The notes under the pieces: model-generated
Database searches by the model: none
What the model was told of the DNA's origin: nothing
The model's input: the letters and a program-made list of their open reading frames with translations, nothing else
Part shown: positions 8,301 through 16,641 of the stretch, in pieces
How positions within the stretch are numbered: position 1 is the first letter of the stretch
Layout of the letters: each line of letters opens with the position of its first letter
Made by a program: the position numbers and the translations under genes
From: Peribacillus frigoritolerans_B
Lineage (GTDB): Bacteria; Bacillota; Bacilli; Bacillales; DSM-1321
Length of the DNA: 64,000 nucleotides
Assembly (NCBI RefSeq): GCF_044762665.1
Contig: NZ_JBIWES010000018.1
Coordinates: 1 to 64,000 of the forward strand
Direction: 5' to 3'

Positions 8301-10103
8301 ATGTGTGGAATTGTTGGATATATTGGACTTAACGATGCAAAGGAAATTTTATTAAAAGGTCTTGAAAAACTTGAATACCGCGGTTATGACTCTTCAGGGA
8401 TTGCTGTCAGAAATGAAGCAGGAGTAACAATCTTTAAGGAAAAGGGAAGAATCGCGGACTTACGGGCAGCCGTGGATGAAAATACTATGGCACATACCGG
8501 AATAGGACATACGCGCTGGGCTACACATGGTGTGCCAAGCCGTGAAAATGCCCATCCTCACCAAAGTAATTCAGGTCGATTGACTTTAGTTCATAATGGG
8601 GTCATTGAAAACTATGCGATTCTAAAACGTGAATATTTGAAGGATGTTGCCTTTAAAAGTGAAACGGATACGGAAGTCATCGTTCAACTTATAGAGAAGT
8701 TCGTAAACGAGGGCATGGAAGTGGAAGAGGCGTTCCGTCAAACACTGACTCTATTAGAGGGTTCATATGCCATTGCCCTATTGGATGCTGAAAATGATGA
8801 AACCATCTTAGTCGCAAAAAATAAAAGCCCGCTGCTAATCGGTGTCGGAAAAGACTTTAACGTTGTCGCTTCGGATGCAATGGCCATGTTGCAAGTCACA
8901 GATCAATTCCTTGAACTGATGGATAAGGAAATGGTTATCGTGACAAATGAAAAGGTAACGATCAAGAACCTTTCCAACGAAGAAGTTATGCGTGCCCCAT
9001 ACACTGCTGAACTGGATGCAAGTGATATTGAAAAAGGTACGTATCCTCACTATATGCTTAAGGAAGTCGACGAGCAGCCAGCTGTAATACGTAAAATCAT
9101 TCAAGCATACCAAAATGAAGAAGGTAAACTTGCAATCGATTATAACATTACTGAAGCCGTAAGTGAGGCTGACCGTATTTATATCATCGCTTGCGGAACT
9201 AGCTATCATGCAGGGTTGATTGGTAAGCAATTCATCGAAAAAATGGCTGAAATTCCGGTTGAGGTCCATGTTGCATCGGAATTCACTTACAATATGCCGT
9301 TATTATCGAAAAAACCGCTATTCATCTTCATTTCACAAAGTGGTGAAACTGCAGATAGCCGTGCCGTGTTAGTGTCCATCAAAGCGCTTGGTCATAAAGC
9401 CCTGACCATCACGAACGTACCTGGCTCTACATTGTCACGTGAAGCGGATTATACGCTCTTGCTGCATGCTGGTCCTGAAATTGCCGTTGCCTCCACAAAG
9501 GCCTACACGGCTCAAGTGGCAGTCTTATCCATCCTAGCAAACGTAACAGGCCAATTCCGTAACATGGAGTACGGTTTCGACCTTGTAAAAGAGCTTGGAA
9601 TCGTTGCGACTGCAATGGAAGCCCTATGTGATTCGAAAGAAGAGATGGAAGACATCGCCCGTGAATATTTGTCCGTTACGAGAAACTCCTTCTTCATCGG
9701 CCGTTCCCTTGATTACTATGTTGTGCTTGAAGGGGCCCTTAAGTTGAAGGAAATTTCTTACATTCAAGCGGAAGGCTTTGCTGGCGGAGAGCTTAAACAT
9801 GGAACGATCGCCTTGATTGAAGAAGGTACACCTGTCATAGCCCTTGCTACTCAAGCAGGCGTCAACCTAAGCATCCGTGGTAATGTGAAGGAAGTGGTTG
9901 CCCGTGGCGCCAACCCTTGCATCATTTCCATGAAGGGTCTGGAAGAAGAGGATGACCGTTTCGTCATCCCGGAAGTGAATGAACTATTAACACCCCTTAT
10001 CTCTGTTATCCCGCTGCAGCTCATTGCCTACTACGCAGCCTTGCACCGCGAATGTGACGTGGATAAACCGCGTAATCTTGCGAAAAGTGTAACGGTTGAG
10101 TAA
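8301..10103 (+). CDS. glmS: glutamine-fructose-6-phosphate aminotransferase (isomerizing)
   Basis: GlmS makes glucosamine-6-phosphate from fructose-6-phosphate and glutamine, the entry to amino-sugar and wall synthesis. The protein is 600 residues, the family norm. After processing, Cys at position 2 (MCGIVGYIG) is the glutaminase nucleophile; the glutaminase domain covers about residues 2-220, and two SIS sugar-isomerase domains cover about 285-420 and 455-590 (CGTSYHAG, SQSGETADS, IQAEGFAGGELKHG). The C-terminus ends KPRNLAKSVTVE, the conserved end recognised by Tn7-type TnsD in many bacteria. The start is fixed by GGAGG at 8286 and by the need for Cys2; a longer upstream frame is ignored. 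Confidence 0.97.
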   Translation: MCGIVGYIGLNDAKEILLKGLEKLEYRGYDSSGIAVRNEAGVTIFKEKGRIADLRAAVDENTMAHTGIGHTRWATHGVPSRENAHPHQSNSGRLTLVHNGVIENYAILKREYLKDVAFKSETDTEVIVQLIEKFVNEGMEVEEAFRQTLTLLEGSYAIALLDAENDETILVAKNKSPLLIGVGKDFNVVASDAMAMLQVTDQFLELMDKEMVIVTNEKVTIKNLSNEEVMRAPYTAELDASDIEKGTYPHYMLKEVDEQPAVIRKIIQAYQNEEGKLAIDYNITEAVSEADRIYIIACGTSYHAGLIGKQFIEKMAEIPVEVHVASEFTYNMPLLSKKPLFIFISQSGETADSRAVLVSIKALGHKALTITNVPGSTLSREADYTLLLHAGPEIAVASTKAYTAQVAVLSILANVTGQFRNMEYGFDLVKELGIVATAMEALCDSKEEMEDIAREYLSVTRNSFFIGRSLDYYVVLEGALKLKEISYIQAEGFAGGELKHGTIALIEEGTPVIALATQAGVNLSIRGNVKEVVARGANPCIISMKGLEEEDDRFVIPEVNELLTPLISVIPLQLIAYYAALHRECDVDKPRNLAKSVTVE

Positions 10104-10192
10104 GTTGGAATGAATGCAATGTATGTTATGTACAATGGAAATAATGATGGAAACTACGAAACAAAGATTGAAACTGAATAAATACTACAAGA

Positions 10193-10229
10193 AAACCCTA
10201 ACTAGCTTTTGCTTGTTAGGGTTTTTTTT
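10193..10229 (+). terminator. terminator after glmS
   Basis: Stem AAACCCTAAC / GTTAGGGTTT with a 12-base interval, then a run of T. It is followed by the AT-rich island. Confidence 0.88.
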
Positions 10230-10321
10230 ATAAAGGTCGTTGCTAATGTATAAAAAATTTATAGAATTTAGTAAAAGGTAAAAATCATTTTACTGGAAAT
10301 ATAGAAATAATAAGGGTATAA

Positions 10322-10450
10322 AGTTATAATTTAGATAAATTTAAAATAGGTCAATATAAACAAGAATTGCTAGAAGGGATAAAGCAATATATGTATTTAT
10401 ACCGGCATGATCGAGAGTGGTTGTATAACATATTGCCTGCTGCTCAGTAA
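10322..10450 (+). pseudogene. TnsD-like (Tn7 target-selection protein) C-terminal fragment
   Basis: An open frame of about 42 codons with no start codon and no ribosome site. It ends in a stop after ...LYRHDREWLYNILPAAQ. The motif YRHDREWL...P is, to my knowledge, typical of the C-terminal half of TnsD/TniQ-type target selectors of Tn7-like elements. TnsD directs Tn7 into the site just downstream of glmS, and this fragment lies only about 220 bases after glmS, which supports the reading. It is clearly a fossil: the rest of the gene is absent. Confidence 0.55.
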
Positions 10451-10489
10451 AAACAGTATGAAAGAGGATGAGCAAACAACAGGTCAAAA

Positions 10490-10702
10490 TTGAATGACTG
10501 GCCTTTTAAAAAGGGAGAGCAAGTACAATTAACTTGGATTAGCTCTCCTTTTCGCCATGAAAAGAAGATGATGATTTACGCATGGTTCAGAGCCAATAAT
10601 CGAAAACCTTTTAGTCAATGGGGAACGCTTTCCGCTTTAAGTACCGCCAAAAAAGTTAGTGTGATTGAAGTTGATCGAGAAGATAAGCATTGTCTACTTT
10701 GA
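10490..10702 (+). CDS. hypothetical protein, possibly a gene remnant
   Basis: An ATG-started frame of 70 codons (MNDWPFKKGEQVQL...). I do not recognise the product. It has no convincing ribosome site and is in the same frame as the TnsD-like fragment upstream, separated from it by two stop codons, so it may be a decayed continuation of that or of another element gene. A further open fragment at 10715-10816 (KVYAYQQIYKGLINASGTLD) has no start. Base use is AT-rich like the following NTPase gene. It could be a small real protein, but I think decay is more likely. Confidence 0.3.
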   Translation: MNDWPFKKGEQVQLTWISSPFRHEKKMMIYAWFRANNRKPFSQWGTLSALSTAKKVSVIEVDREDKHCLL

Positions 10703-10900
10703 TATGTTTTTTAGATAATCACGGAGATTAAAGTATACGCTTATCAACAAATTTATAAAGGGTTGATTAATGCTAGTGGAACTTTGGATAAAGACCAATG
10801 CAATTTAATAATTTAGATTTTTTAACTTATGGTATGGCAAAAAAGAATATTATCATAAATCTAAAATGGTATATGAGAAAATTACTTAGGAGCGATAAAA

Positions 10901-13900
10901 ATGGATTATTTGCAAGTAGAATCAGTGGATATTCAAAATTTAGATGATTTGAAGTTAACTAAGCTATTGTCACTTTTACTTTATAATGAGGCGAATAAAT
11001 TTAATTTAGTGAAAAATTCGATCTCAGTAGCATTGAATATTACGGTAGCTGATGGTGGAGAAGATGGACATATAAAATGGGAGAATGGAATAGAAAGAAC
11101 AGATTGGATTCCAGGTAGATATACACTTTTTCAAGTGAAAGCAACAGATATGCCACCTTCTACTTGTAAAAATGAAGTTTTAGATTCAAAAGGTTTAATA
11201 AAAGCTAGAGTAGAGGATGTAATAAATAAAAATGGTAATTATATTCTATTCCATAATAGAGATTTGAATGAAAAACAAATTCTAGAAAGAATTAATGCTT
11301 TTAAAGAATCTATTTGTTCTGTAATACCTGATGCAACACCTAAAATTGAAATTTACGATGCTAATAAGATTGCTGAGTGGTGTAATAAATATATTCCAGT
11401 AATTTGTGCTGTTTGGGAATGGAACGGCAAACATATTTTGTCTGGAAGTAAAACTTGGGACGCGTGGAGTAGACATAGAGAATTTCAATCACAATTTATC
11501 CTAACTTATGATAATGAACAAATCATTAATGATTTAAGAGAATACTATAAAGTTGAACAAAAAGTCGCTAGAATAATAGGTCTTCCAGGGAAAGGTAAAA
11601 CAAGATTAGCATTAGAAATATTTAGAGGGGATGTTAGCATTGAATTAGAAAGTTTAAATAAAAAGGTTATATATATTGATGCAACGTATTCTAAAGAATC
11701 TATCATTGCTTCAATAATTTCTTGGAGAAATTTAGGGATGTCAGGAATAATTATTGTTGATAATTGCGATTATGAATTACATAAATCACTTAAATCTGAA
11801 ATTGAACATATCGATAGTAAATTTAGTCTTCTAACTCTAGATTATAATTTACATGCTGCTTCTTCGGGAGATCCACTAATTAATTTAGAAAATGTCCCTA
11901 AAGAAATAATTGAAGGGATTATTAAAAACTCATATCCTGAAATGGACGATCAAGATTTAGAAAGAATAGTCGTTTTCTCCGAGGGTTTTCCAAGTATAGC
12001 TACTTTACTTGCTGAAGCTAGAATAAATGATTTTGAAACAATAGGAAGGATTCAAGATACTATTTTAGTGAAAAAGCTATTATGGGGAAGAGATGAAATT
12101 GATGAAAGAGCATTGAAAGTTATTGAAGCTTGTGCTGTTTTTGAACATATAGGTTTTGAAGATGATAAAGAGTTTGAGATGAAATATGTTGCTGAAAATA
12201 TTTGCGGAATAACATTAGATGAATTCTATGAGAAGTGTTGTTATTTTATAAAGAAAAAAATAATTGTTCAACATGGTCGTTATATAAAGTTAGTTCCGAA
12301 AACGCTAGCTATTACTTTAGCGGCCCAATGGTGGGAAAAATGCAGACCGAAGAAAGCGCAGGAAATTTTATCTGATACTAATCTACCATCATCAATGGTT
12401 AAGCAGCTTTGCAGTCAAATTTCAAAACTCCATTTTTTAGAAAAAGCACACGAATTAACCGCCACTTTATGTGGAGTACAAGCCCCTTTTGGCCAAGCAG
12501 AGATACTAAGTTCTAAATTAGGGTCACGTATTTTCTGCTCTTTTGTAGAAATCGACCCTGTAATAACTGTTGAAACTTTAGAGCGTGAATTTGGGTTAAT
12601 GAGTATTGAGGAGTTAAAACAGGTTAAAGATGGTCGAAGAGATCTAGTCAGAGCGTTAGAAAAACTATGCTTTTGGGAAAAAACTTTTGAAAAAGCAGCT
12701 AAGCTTTTAGCAAGATTTGCTGCAGCAGAAAATGAACACTGGTCAAATAATGCTACTGGTCAGTTTAACCAATTGTTTCACTATATGTTATCTGGAACAC
12801 AAGCAAATTTAGAAAGTAGAGTATCAATTATTAATTGGGCTTTATCTTCTCCAGAAGTAGAAATCAAAAAAATAGGTATAGGTGCTTCCGAACATGCTTT
12901 GAAAACTCAAGGCTTTTCTAGAATGATTGGAGTAGAGAACCAGGGAAGCCGCCCGTCTATGCAAGAATGGAAGCCTGATAATTGGGGAGAAGTATTTGAT
13001 TATTGGAATCAGGTGATGAATTTGTTGGTAGAATTAATTATAAAAGAGGATAATTACTCAGATTTAATATTTGATGTAATAGTAGATAACGTATTTGGCT
13101 TAATTAAAAGTGGATATGTTGAAAATATGGATCATTTATTAAGGGGTATTTTTGAAAAGCGTAATAATTATTGGCCGGAATTTACAGAGAAAATTAATTT
13201 GATTTTAAAATACGATGGGTCAAAAATGCCAAAAAAAATCTTAGGTTTAATTAAAAGTTGGGAAGAGCAATTACAGCCACAGGATACAATTACTAAATTA
13301 AAGGCATTGGTTTCTAATGCTAATAGTGATTACATTGAAGATAAAGATGGTGTTAGTGGAAGTAAATATAGAGATGCGGCTCTTGATAGAATAGATGGGT
13401 TGTTAGAAGAAGTATATCCAGAAAAAATGGAAGAATTAAAATGCAATTTGAATAATTTGTTAATTGGGGAACAAAAACAAGCATTCTACTTTGGAAAACA
13501 ATTATCTAATAAAATGGCTGAGGAAGAAAGAGGAATCTTTCTTGATTTAGTTTATGCAGAAACTCAAAAATTAGTGACCTCAAAAGAAGTACAAATAGTT
13601 AATATGAATTTCTTAGGAGGAGTATTGAATTCTATCCAGTTAAATAATCCAAACTTATTCAAGAGTTTCTTAACCCAGTTAGATACAAAAGAATATGCAT
13701 ATATACTATCAGAAATTATTCGATATATTGAAGTTGATAAGAACATATTATGTCTTTTATTAGAATGTGTTCAAGAATCAAGGATTGAGATAAATAGTTT
13801 ATTAGCGTTAGCTTATGGACCAGCTATTAATAATATTGAAGAAGATGATTTATTAGCGTTTTTAGATTCTTTATATGGATTAGATCAAGGATTTAATCAA

Positions 13901-14665
13901 GCCGTAGTTTGGAAAATATACTATAGGTATTACCTCAATAATAAAGAAATTACGCCAAAAACATCTAGATTTATAGTGCATTTTTTAGAAAATTCTTTAG
14001 CTATACTTTCCGAACAGAATATTTTCTATGAGGTAAGTGAGATTCTGATAGATTTATATAAATTAGAATTTGTTAATAATGAAGAACTAAGTCAAAATCT
14101 ATTGATAAACTTACTAGACGTGTTAAATGGAAAAGATAATTATAGTGTCAAAAGTTTAATCGAAAAGTATGTTGAAATAATTATTGAGTCAGACCCTATA
14201 ACTAGTTGGAAAATACTTTCTGATAAACTTCTCAAAGCTGAAGGTATGTTTAAGTATAGATTAATTGATATATTGGGAAATGGAATGTTTAAAGAAGATT
14301 TAGCGCCTGTTCGAAATATACCTATTGAAAGTTTAAAAGAATGGGCTGAAAGTGATAAAAGAGCTGCACAGATCTTAGCTAGTATATATCCTATAGAAAT
14401 AGATAAGGAAGATAATTTAATTCATTTTTTAATAGAATATTATGGGGATGATGAAAGGGTATTGAGCAATATTGATCGTCAATTGCGAACTTATAGTGGA
14501 TGGGGTTCTTTTATACCACACTATGAAGGGTTAATAGAATTTTATAAAAAATATATTAATTCTCAATCTCATATAAGAAAATGGTCGTTACAAAATATTA
14601 GATATTTAGAAGAGTACATTAAAAGAGAAAAGATTAGAGAAGAAGAAGATAAATTAAGGTTTTAA
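10901..14665 (+). CDS. large STAND-type P-loop NTPase with nuclease-like N-terminus (candidate antiphage protein)
   Basis: A 1254-residue protein encoded by an intact, AT-rich frame with ribosome site TAGGAGCG before ATG 10901. Residues about 25-120 look like a PD-(D/E)xK nuclease fold: VADGGEDG with Asp55, then FQVKAT with Lys80, a D...QxK spacing also seen in Mrr/Cap4-type effectors. Residues 227-234 are a Walker A motif (GLPGKGKT) and about 280-288 a Walker B-like strand (IIIVDNCD). The remaining ~850 residues are rich in helices and Leu/Ile, as in the repeat sensors of STAND NTPases. Proteins with this layout (Avs and related NLR-like systems) kill or arrest phage-infected cells after sensing phage proteins; that function is inferred. 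It sits alone as cargo between Tn7-type remnants behind glmS. Codon use (TTA, AAT, AAA) differs sharply from the neighbours, indicating transfer. Confidence 0.7.
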   Translation: MDYLQVESVDIQNLDDLKLTKLLSLLLYNEANKFNLVKNSISVALNITVADGGEDGHIKWENGIERTDWIPGRYTLFQVKATDMPPSTCKNEVLDSKGLIKARVEDVINKNGNYILFHNRDLNEKQILERINAFKESICSVIPDATPKIEIYDANKIAEWCNKYIPVICAVWEWNGKHILSGSKTWDAWSRHREFQSQFILTYDNEQIINDLREYYKVEQKVARIIGLPGKGKTRLALEIFRGDVSIELESLNKKVIYIDATYSKESIIASIISWRNLGMSGIIIVDNCDYELHKSLKSEIEHIDSKFSLLTLDYNLHAASSGDPLINLENVPKEIIEGIIKNSYPEMDDQDLERIVVFSEGFPSIATLLAEARINDFETIGRIQDTILVKKLLWGRDEIDERALKVIEACAVFEHIGFEDDKEFEMKYVAENICGITLDEFYEKCCYFIKKKIIVQHGRYIKLVPKTLAITLAAQWWEKCRPKKAQEILSDTNLPSSMVKQLCSQISKLHFLEKAHELTATLCGVQAPFGQAEILSSKLGSRIFCSFVEIDPVITVETLEREFGLMSIEELKQVKDGRRDLVRALEKLCFWEKTFEKAAKLLARFAAAENEHWSNNATGQFNQLFHYMLSGTQANLESRVSIINWALSSPEVEIKKIGIGASEHALKTQGFSRMIGVENQGSRPSMQEWKPDNWGEVFDYWNQVMNLLVELIIKEDNYSDLIFDVIVDNVFGLIKSGYVENMDHLLRGIFEKRNNYWPEFTEKINLILKYDGSKMPKKILGLIKSWEEQLQPQDTITKLKALVSNANSDYIEDKDGVSGSKYRDAALDRIDGLLEEVYPEKMEELKCNLNNLLIGEQKQAFYFGKQLSNKMAEEERGIFLDLVYAETQKLVTSKEVQIVNMNFLGGVLNSIQLNNPNLFKSFLTQLDTKEYAYILSEIIRYIEVDKNILCLLLECVQESRIEINSLLALAYGPAINNIEEDDLLAFLDSLYGLDQGFNQAVVWKIYYRYYLNNKEITPKTSRFIVHFLENSLAILSEQNIFYEVSEILIDLYKLEFVNNEELSQNLLINLLDVLNGKDNYSVKSLIEKYVEIIIESDPITSWKILSDKLLKAEGMFKYRLIDILGNGMFKEDLAPVRNIPIESLKEWAESDKRAAQILASIYPIEIDKEDNLIHFLIEYYGDDERVLSNIDRQLRTYSGWGSFIPHYEGLIEFYKKYINSQSHIRKWSLQNIRYLEEYIKREKIREEEDKLRF

Positions 14666-14704
14666 ATCATTGTTTTAAATTCTTACCCACGCATTTTGAT
14701 CAAA

Positions 14705-14745
14705 CTGTGTTTCAAATCTACATGTTATATAGATTTGAAATACAG
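14705..14745. repeat. 16-bp inverted repeat downstream of the STAND gene
   Basis: CTGTGTTTCAAATCTA (14705-14720) is matched by TAGATTTGAAATACAG (14730-14745) with one G-T position and a 9-base gap. There is no T tract after it, so it is an odd terminator. It could instead be a relic of a transposon end or a hairpin stabilising the STAND mRNA. Confidence 0.6.
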
Positions 14746-14790
14746 TTAACCGTTTGGAAAAATGATTAATTGTAAATAAGTTGCACCGTT

Positions 14791-14829
14791 ACACCCCTTT
14801 GGATATGATTATCCAAAGGGGTGTTTTTT
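14791..14829 (+). terminator. strong hairpin with T tract between island genes
   Basis: A perfect 14-bp stem ACACCCCTTTGGAT / ATCCAAAGGGGTGT with a 6-base loop followed by TTTTTT. It can serve as terminator for the STAND gene. Its right arm contains AAGGGGTG, which is also the ribosome site of the TnsA-like fragment starting at 14830, so it would hide that site when folded. Confidence 0.8.
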
Positions 14830-14922
14830 ATGTCTAAAAGAACGAGAACCTCTCAAGTTGACAAGTGGATTAAAGAAGGCCGAGGAATAGGCATCGGTGT
14901 GCAGCGTAATAAATTCGTTTGA
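14830..14922 (+). pseudogene. TnsA-like (Tn7 transposase endonuclease subunit) N-terminal fragment
   Basis: ATG-started frame of 30 codons with the sequence KWIKEGRGIGIG near its N-terminus. The pattern R/K-x-IKEGRGxGxG is the characteristic start of TnsA proteins (for example RRIKEGRGQGHG in Tn7 TnsA). AAGGGGTG lies six bases before the ATG. The frame stops at 14922 and no further TnsA core or TnsB follows, so this is a truncated fossil. TnsA normally lies first in tnsABCD next to the right end of the element; its position here, 4.7 kb beyond glmS, suggests an older element pushed outward by a later insertion. Confidence 0.62.
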
Positions 14923-15117
14923 TGCAATCTATCAAATCCATCGGTAGGTAATCGCGGCATCTTTAAGAGGCAAAGTTAAAGATTTGGATAAGGAGCTGGC
15001 TTACAAACGATTGATTTTCTATGGTGGATTGTTGAAAGAAAAGACGATGTGGTAGATGGCGATTTAATTCGTATCGGCATGAAAAATAACATCTTCAAAA
15101 ATAATTTTAGATTTTAG
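14923..15117 (+). pseudogene. degenerate coding remnants of unknown origin
   Basis: Two overlapping open pieces without start codons: 14948-15055 (35 codons, containing KDLDKELAYKRLIFYGG) and 14992-15117 (41 codons, containing TIDFLWWIVERKDDVVDGD). Both look like real protein sequence in different frames, as expected of a gene broken by frameshifts. I do not recognise the family. They follow the TnsA-like fragment and end just before the next intact gene. Confidence 0.4.
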
Positions 15118-15128
15118 GAGAGAATGAT

Positions 15129-15515
15129 ATGGAAGTTTTTGCAGAATTTTTAGCGAATATTAATAACCCGCAACATAGGGAACGAACGGAAGAAGTCCTG
15201 GCTTGGGTAACTAAGAAATTTCCAAATCTAATGCCGAAAATTGCGTGGAATCAGCCTATGTTTACCGATCATGACACATATATTATTGGCTTTAGCGTGG
15301 CTAAACATCATTTGGCTGTTGCCCCTGAAAAGGCAGGGATCGATCATTTCTCTGATGCAATCGTGCAGGCTGGCTATGATCACACCAAGCAGTTGGTACG
15401 TATCAAGTGGGACAGTCCGGTTGATTACTCATTACTTGAGAAAATGATAGAGTATAATATTTTTGATAAGGCAGACTGTTCAACTTTTTGGCGGAAGAAA
15501 AAAAATGATTATTAA
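15129..15515 (+). CDS. DUF1801 / YdhG-type iron chaperone-like protein
   Basis: A 128-residue protein with the DUF1801 pattern: FPNLMPKIAWNQPMF near residues 30-45, a YIIGFSVAKHHLAVAP strand-turn region and a C-terminal region ending WRKKKN. B. subtilis YdhG, described as an intracellular iron chaperone, belongs to this family; the iron role here is by analogy. Ribosome site TAGGAGAG is eight bases before the ATG. It marks the return to normal chromosomal composition after the island and is followed by a terminator. Confidence 0.72.
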   Translation: MEVFAEFLANINNPQHRERTEEVLAWVTKKFPNLMPKIAWNQPMFTDHDTYIIGFSVAKHHLAVAPEKAGIDHFSDAIVQAGYDHTKQLVRIKWDSPVDYSLLEKMIEYNIFDKADCSTFWRKKKNDY

Positions 15516-15540
15516 GGGTGAAAACCAACAAATAGATTTT

Positions 15541-15568
15541 AAAAACAGCTGCCATTGCAGCTGTTTTT
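15541..15568. terminator. bidirectional terminator
   Basis: AAAAACAGCTGC / GCAGCTGTTTTTT around a CATT loop. It separates the convergent ydhG-like gene and the histidine kinase gene and can act in both directions. Confidence 0.85.
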
Positions 15569-15603
15569 TATTACTAGATTTTACTATAAAATCACAAAAT
15601 CCT

Positions 15604-16641
15604 TCACGAAATAGGAAGCAGAATGGTGAAGGTCGTTCCCTTTTCGAGTTCGCTATTCACGGATATGGTCCCTTCATGCATCTCTATAATCCTTTTCACG
15701 ATCGATAGACCTAAACCGCTCCCGCTTTTTGAGCGTTCCCTTGCCAGGTCGGCTTTATAGAATCGCTCGAATATATGGAACTGGTCGGTTTCGGAAATGC
15801 CGATTCCATTGTCGGATATCGTTATGGATGCCAGGTCATCAACCTGTTGTAACAGAATCGTGATCTTTCCACGCTGGCGGGTGAATTTGATGCTATTGTG
15901 TATTAAATTTGTCCATACCTGGCTCATTAAATCCTGGTCTGCAACTATTGGAATCTTATCTAAGGTTATATCCAATTCGAGTTCTTTTTCCAACCAAGCG
16001 GGTTCACAAGCCAAAATGATGGTTCGTATTTGCTGATCCAGCCGGAAATCAGTCCTTTCAAAAGGATGATGCTCGGATTCAAGGGATGTAAGCTTTAGGA
16101 GGTTATCACTTAATTTGGATAATCTCCTGCTCTCTGTCTCTATTATATGAAGATAATGATTTCGTTCTTCGGTTGTCAGCTTATTAAATTGAAGAGCTTG
16201 GGCAAAGCCTACAATGGAGGTAAGGGGCGACTGTATTTCATGTGAGACGTTAGAGATGAATTCCTGCCGCATTTCTTCCATTTGCTTCAATTGTTTGGCC
16301 ATGTGATTGAAGTGGTTAATGATATCGGTCATTTCGTTTCTCTTGTCCATAAAATTAAAATCCAGTTGTACATTATAATCGCCATTTGCTATTTTCCTTA
16401 AGGCGTCTATGATCTCGAGGTAAATATTCACCCGTTTATTGTGATGGATAGCATGTATAAGGTGACCAATTAATATCATGATTGCGATGCTTGTCACGAT
16501 TGTAGCCAGATACCGAACATAATCGGTTAACCTTAAGGGCAATAGCTGAATGATATAGTATCCGGCGGTAAAGCAAATTGAAATGAACGTAACAAAAAAC
16601 AGCATGACAAGCATTTGTTTGAAAAATCGATTGCCTCTCAT
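15604..16641 (-). CDS. two-component sensor histidine kinase
   Basis: A membrane histidine kinase of 345 residues. Two membrane helices lie at about residues 9-30 and 43-63 with almost no sensor loop between, as in intramembrane-sensing or accessory-sensing kinases. A HAMP linker follows at about 70-120, then the dimerisation box with His134 (SNVSHEIQSPLTS) and the ATPase domain with N (NLIHNSIKF), DNGIGI and GSGLGLSIV boxes. Its ATG overlaps the response regulator stop codon by four bases (ATGA). It is the last gene of an ABC exporter - regulator - kinase operon, so it probably controls export of a toxic compound. Confidence 0.92.
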   Translation of the reverse strand: MRGNRFFKQMLVMLFFVTFISICFTAGYYIIQLLPLRLTDYVRYLATIVTSIAIMILIGHLIHAIHHNKRVNIYLEIIDALRKIANGDYNVQLDFNFMDKRNEMTDIINHFNHMAKQLKQMEEMRQEFISNVSHEIQSPLTSIVGFAQALQFNKLTTEERNHYLHIIETESRRLSKLSDNLLKLTSLESEHHPFERTDFRLDQQIRTIILACEPAWLEKELELDITLDKIPIVADQDLMSQVWTNLIHNSIKFTRQRGKITILLQQVDDLASITISDNGIGISETDQFHIFERFYKADLARERSKSGSGLGLSIVKRIIEMHEGTISVNSELEKGTTFTILLPIS

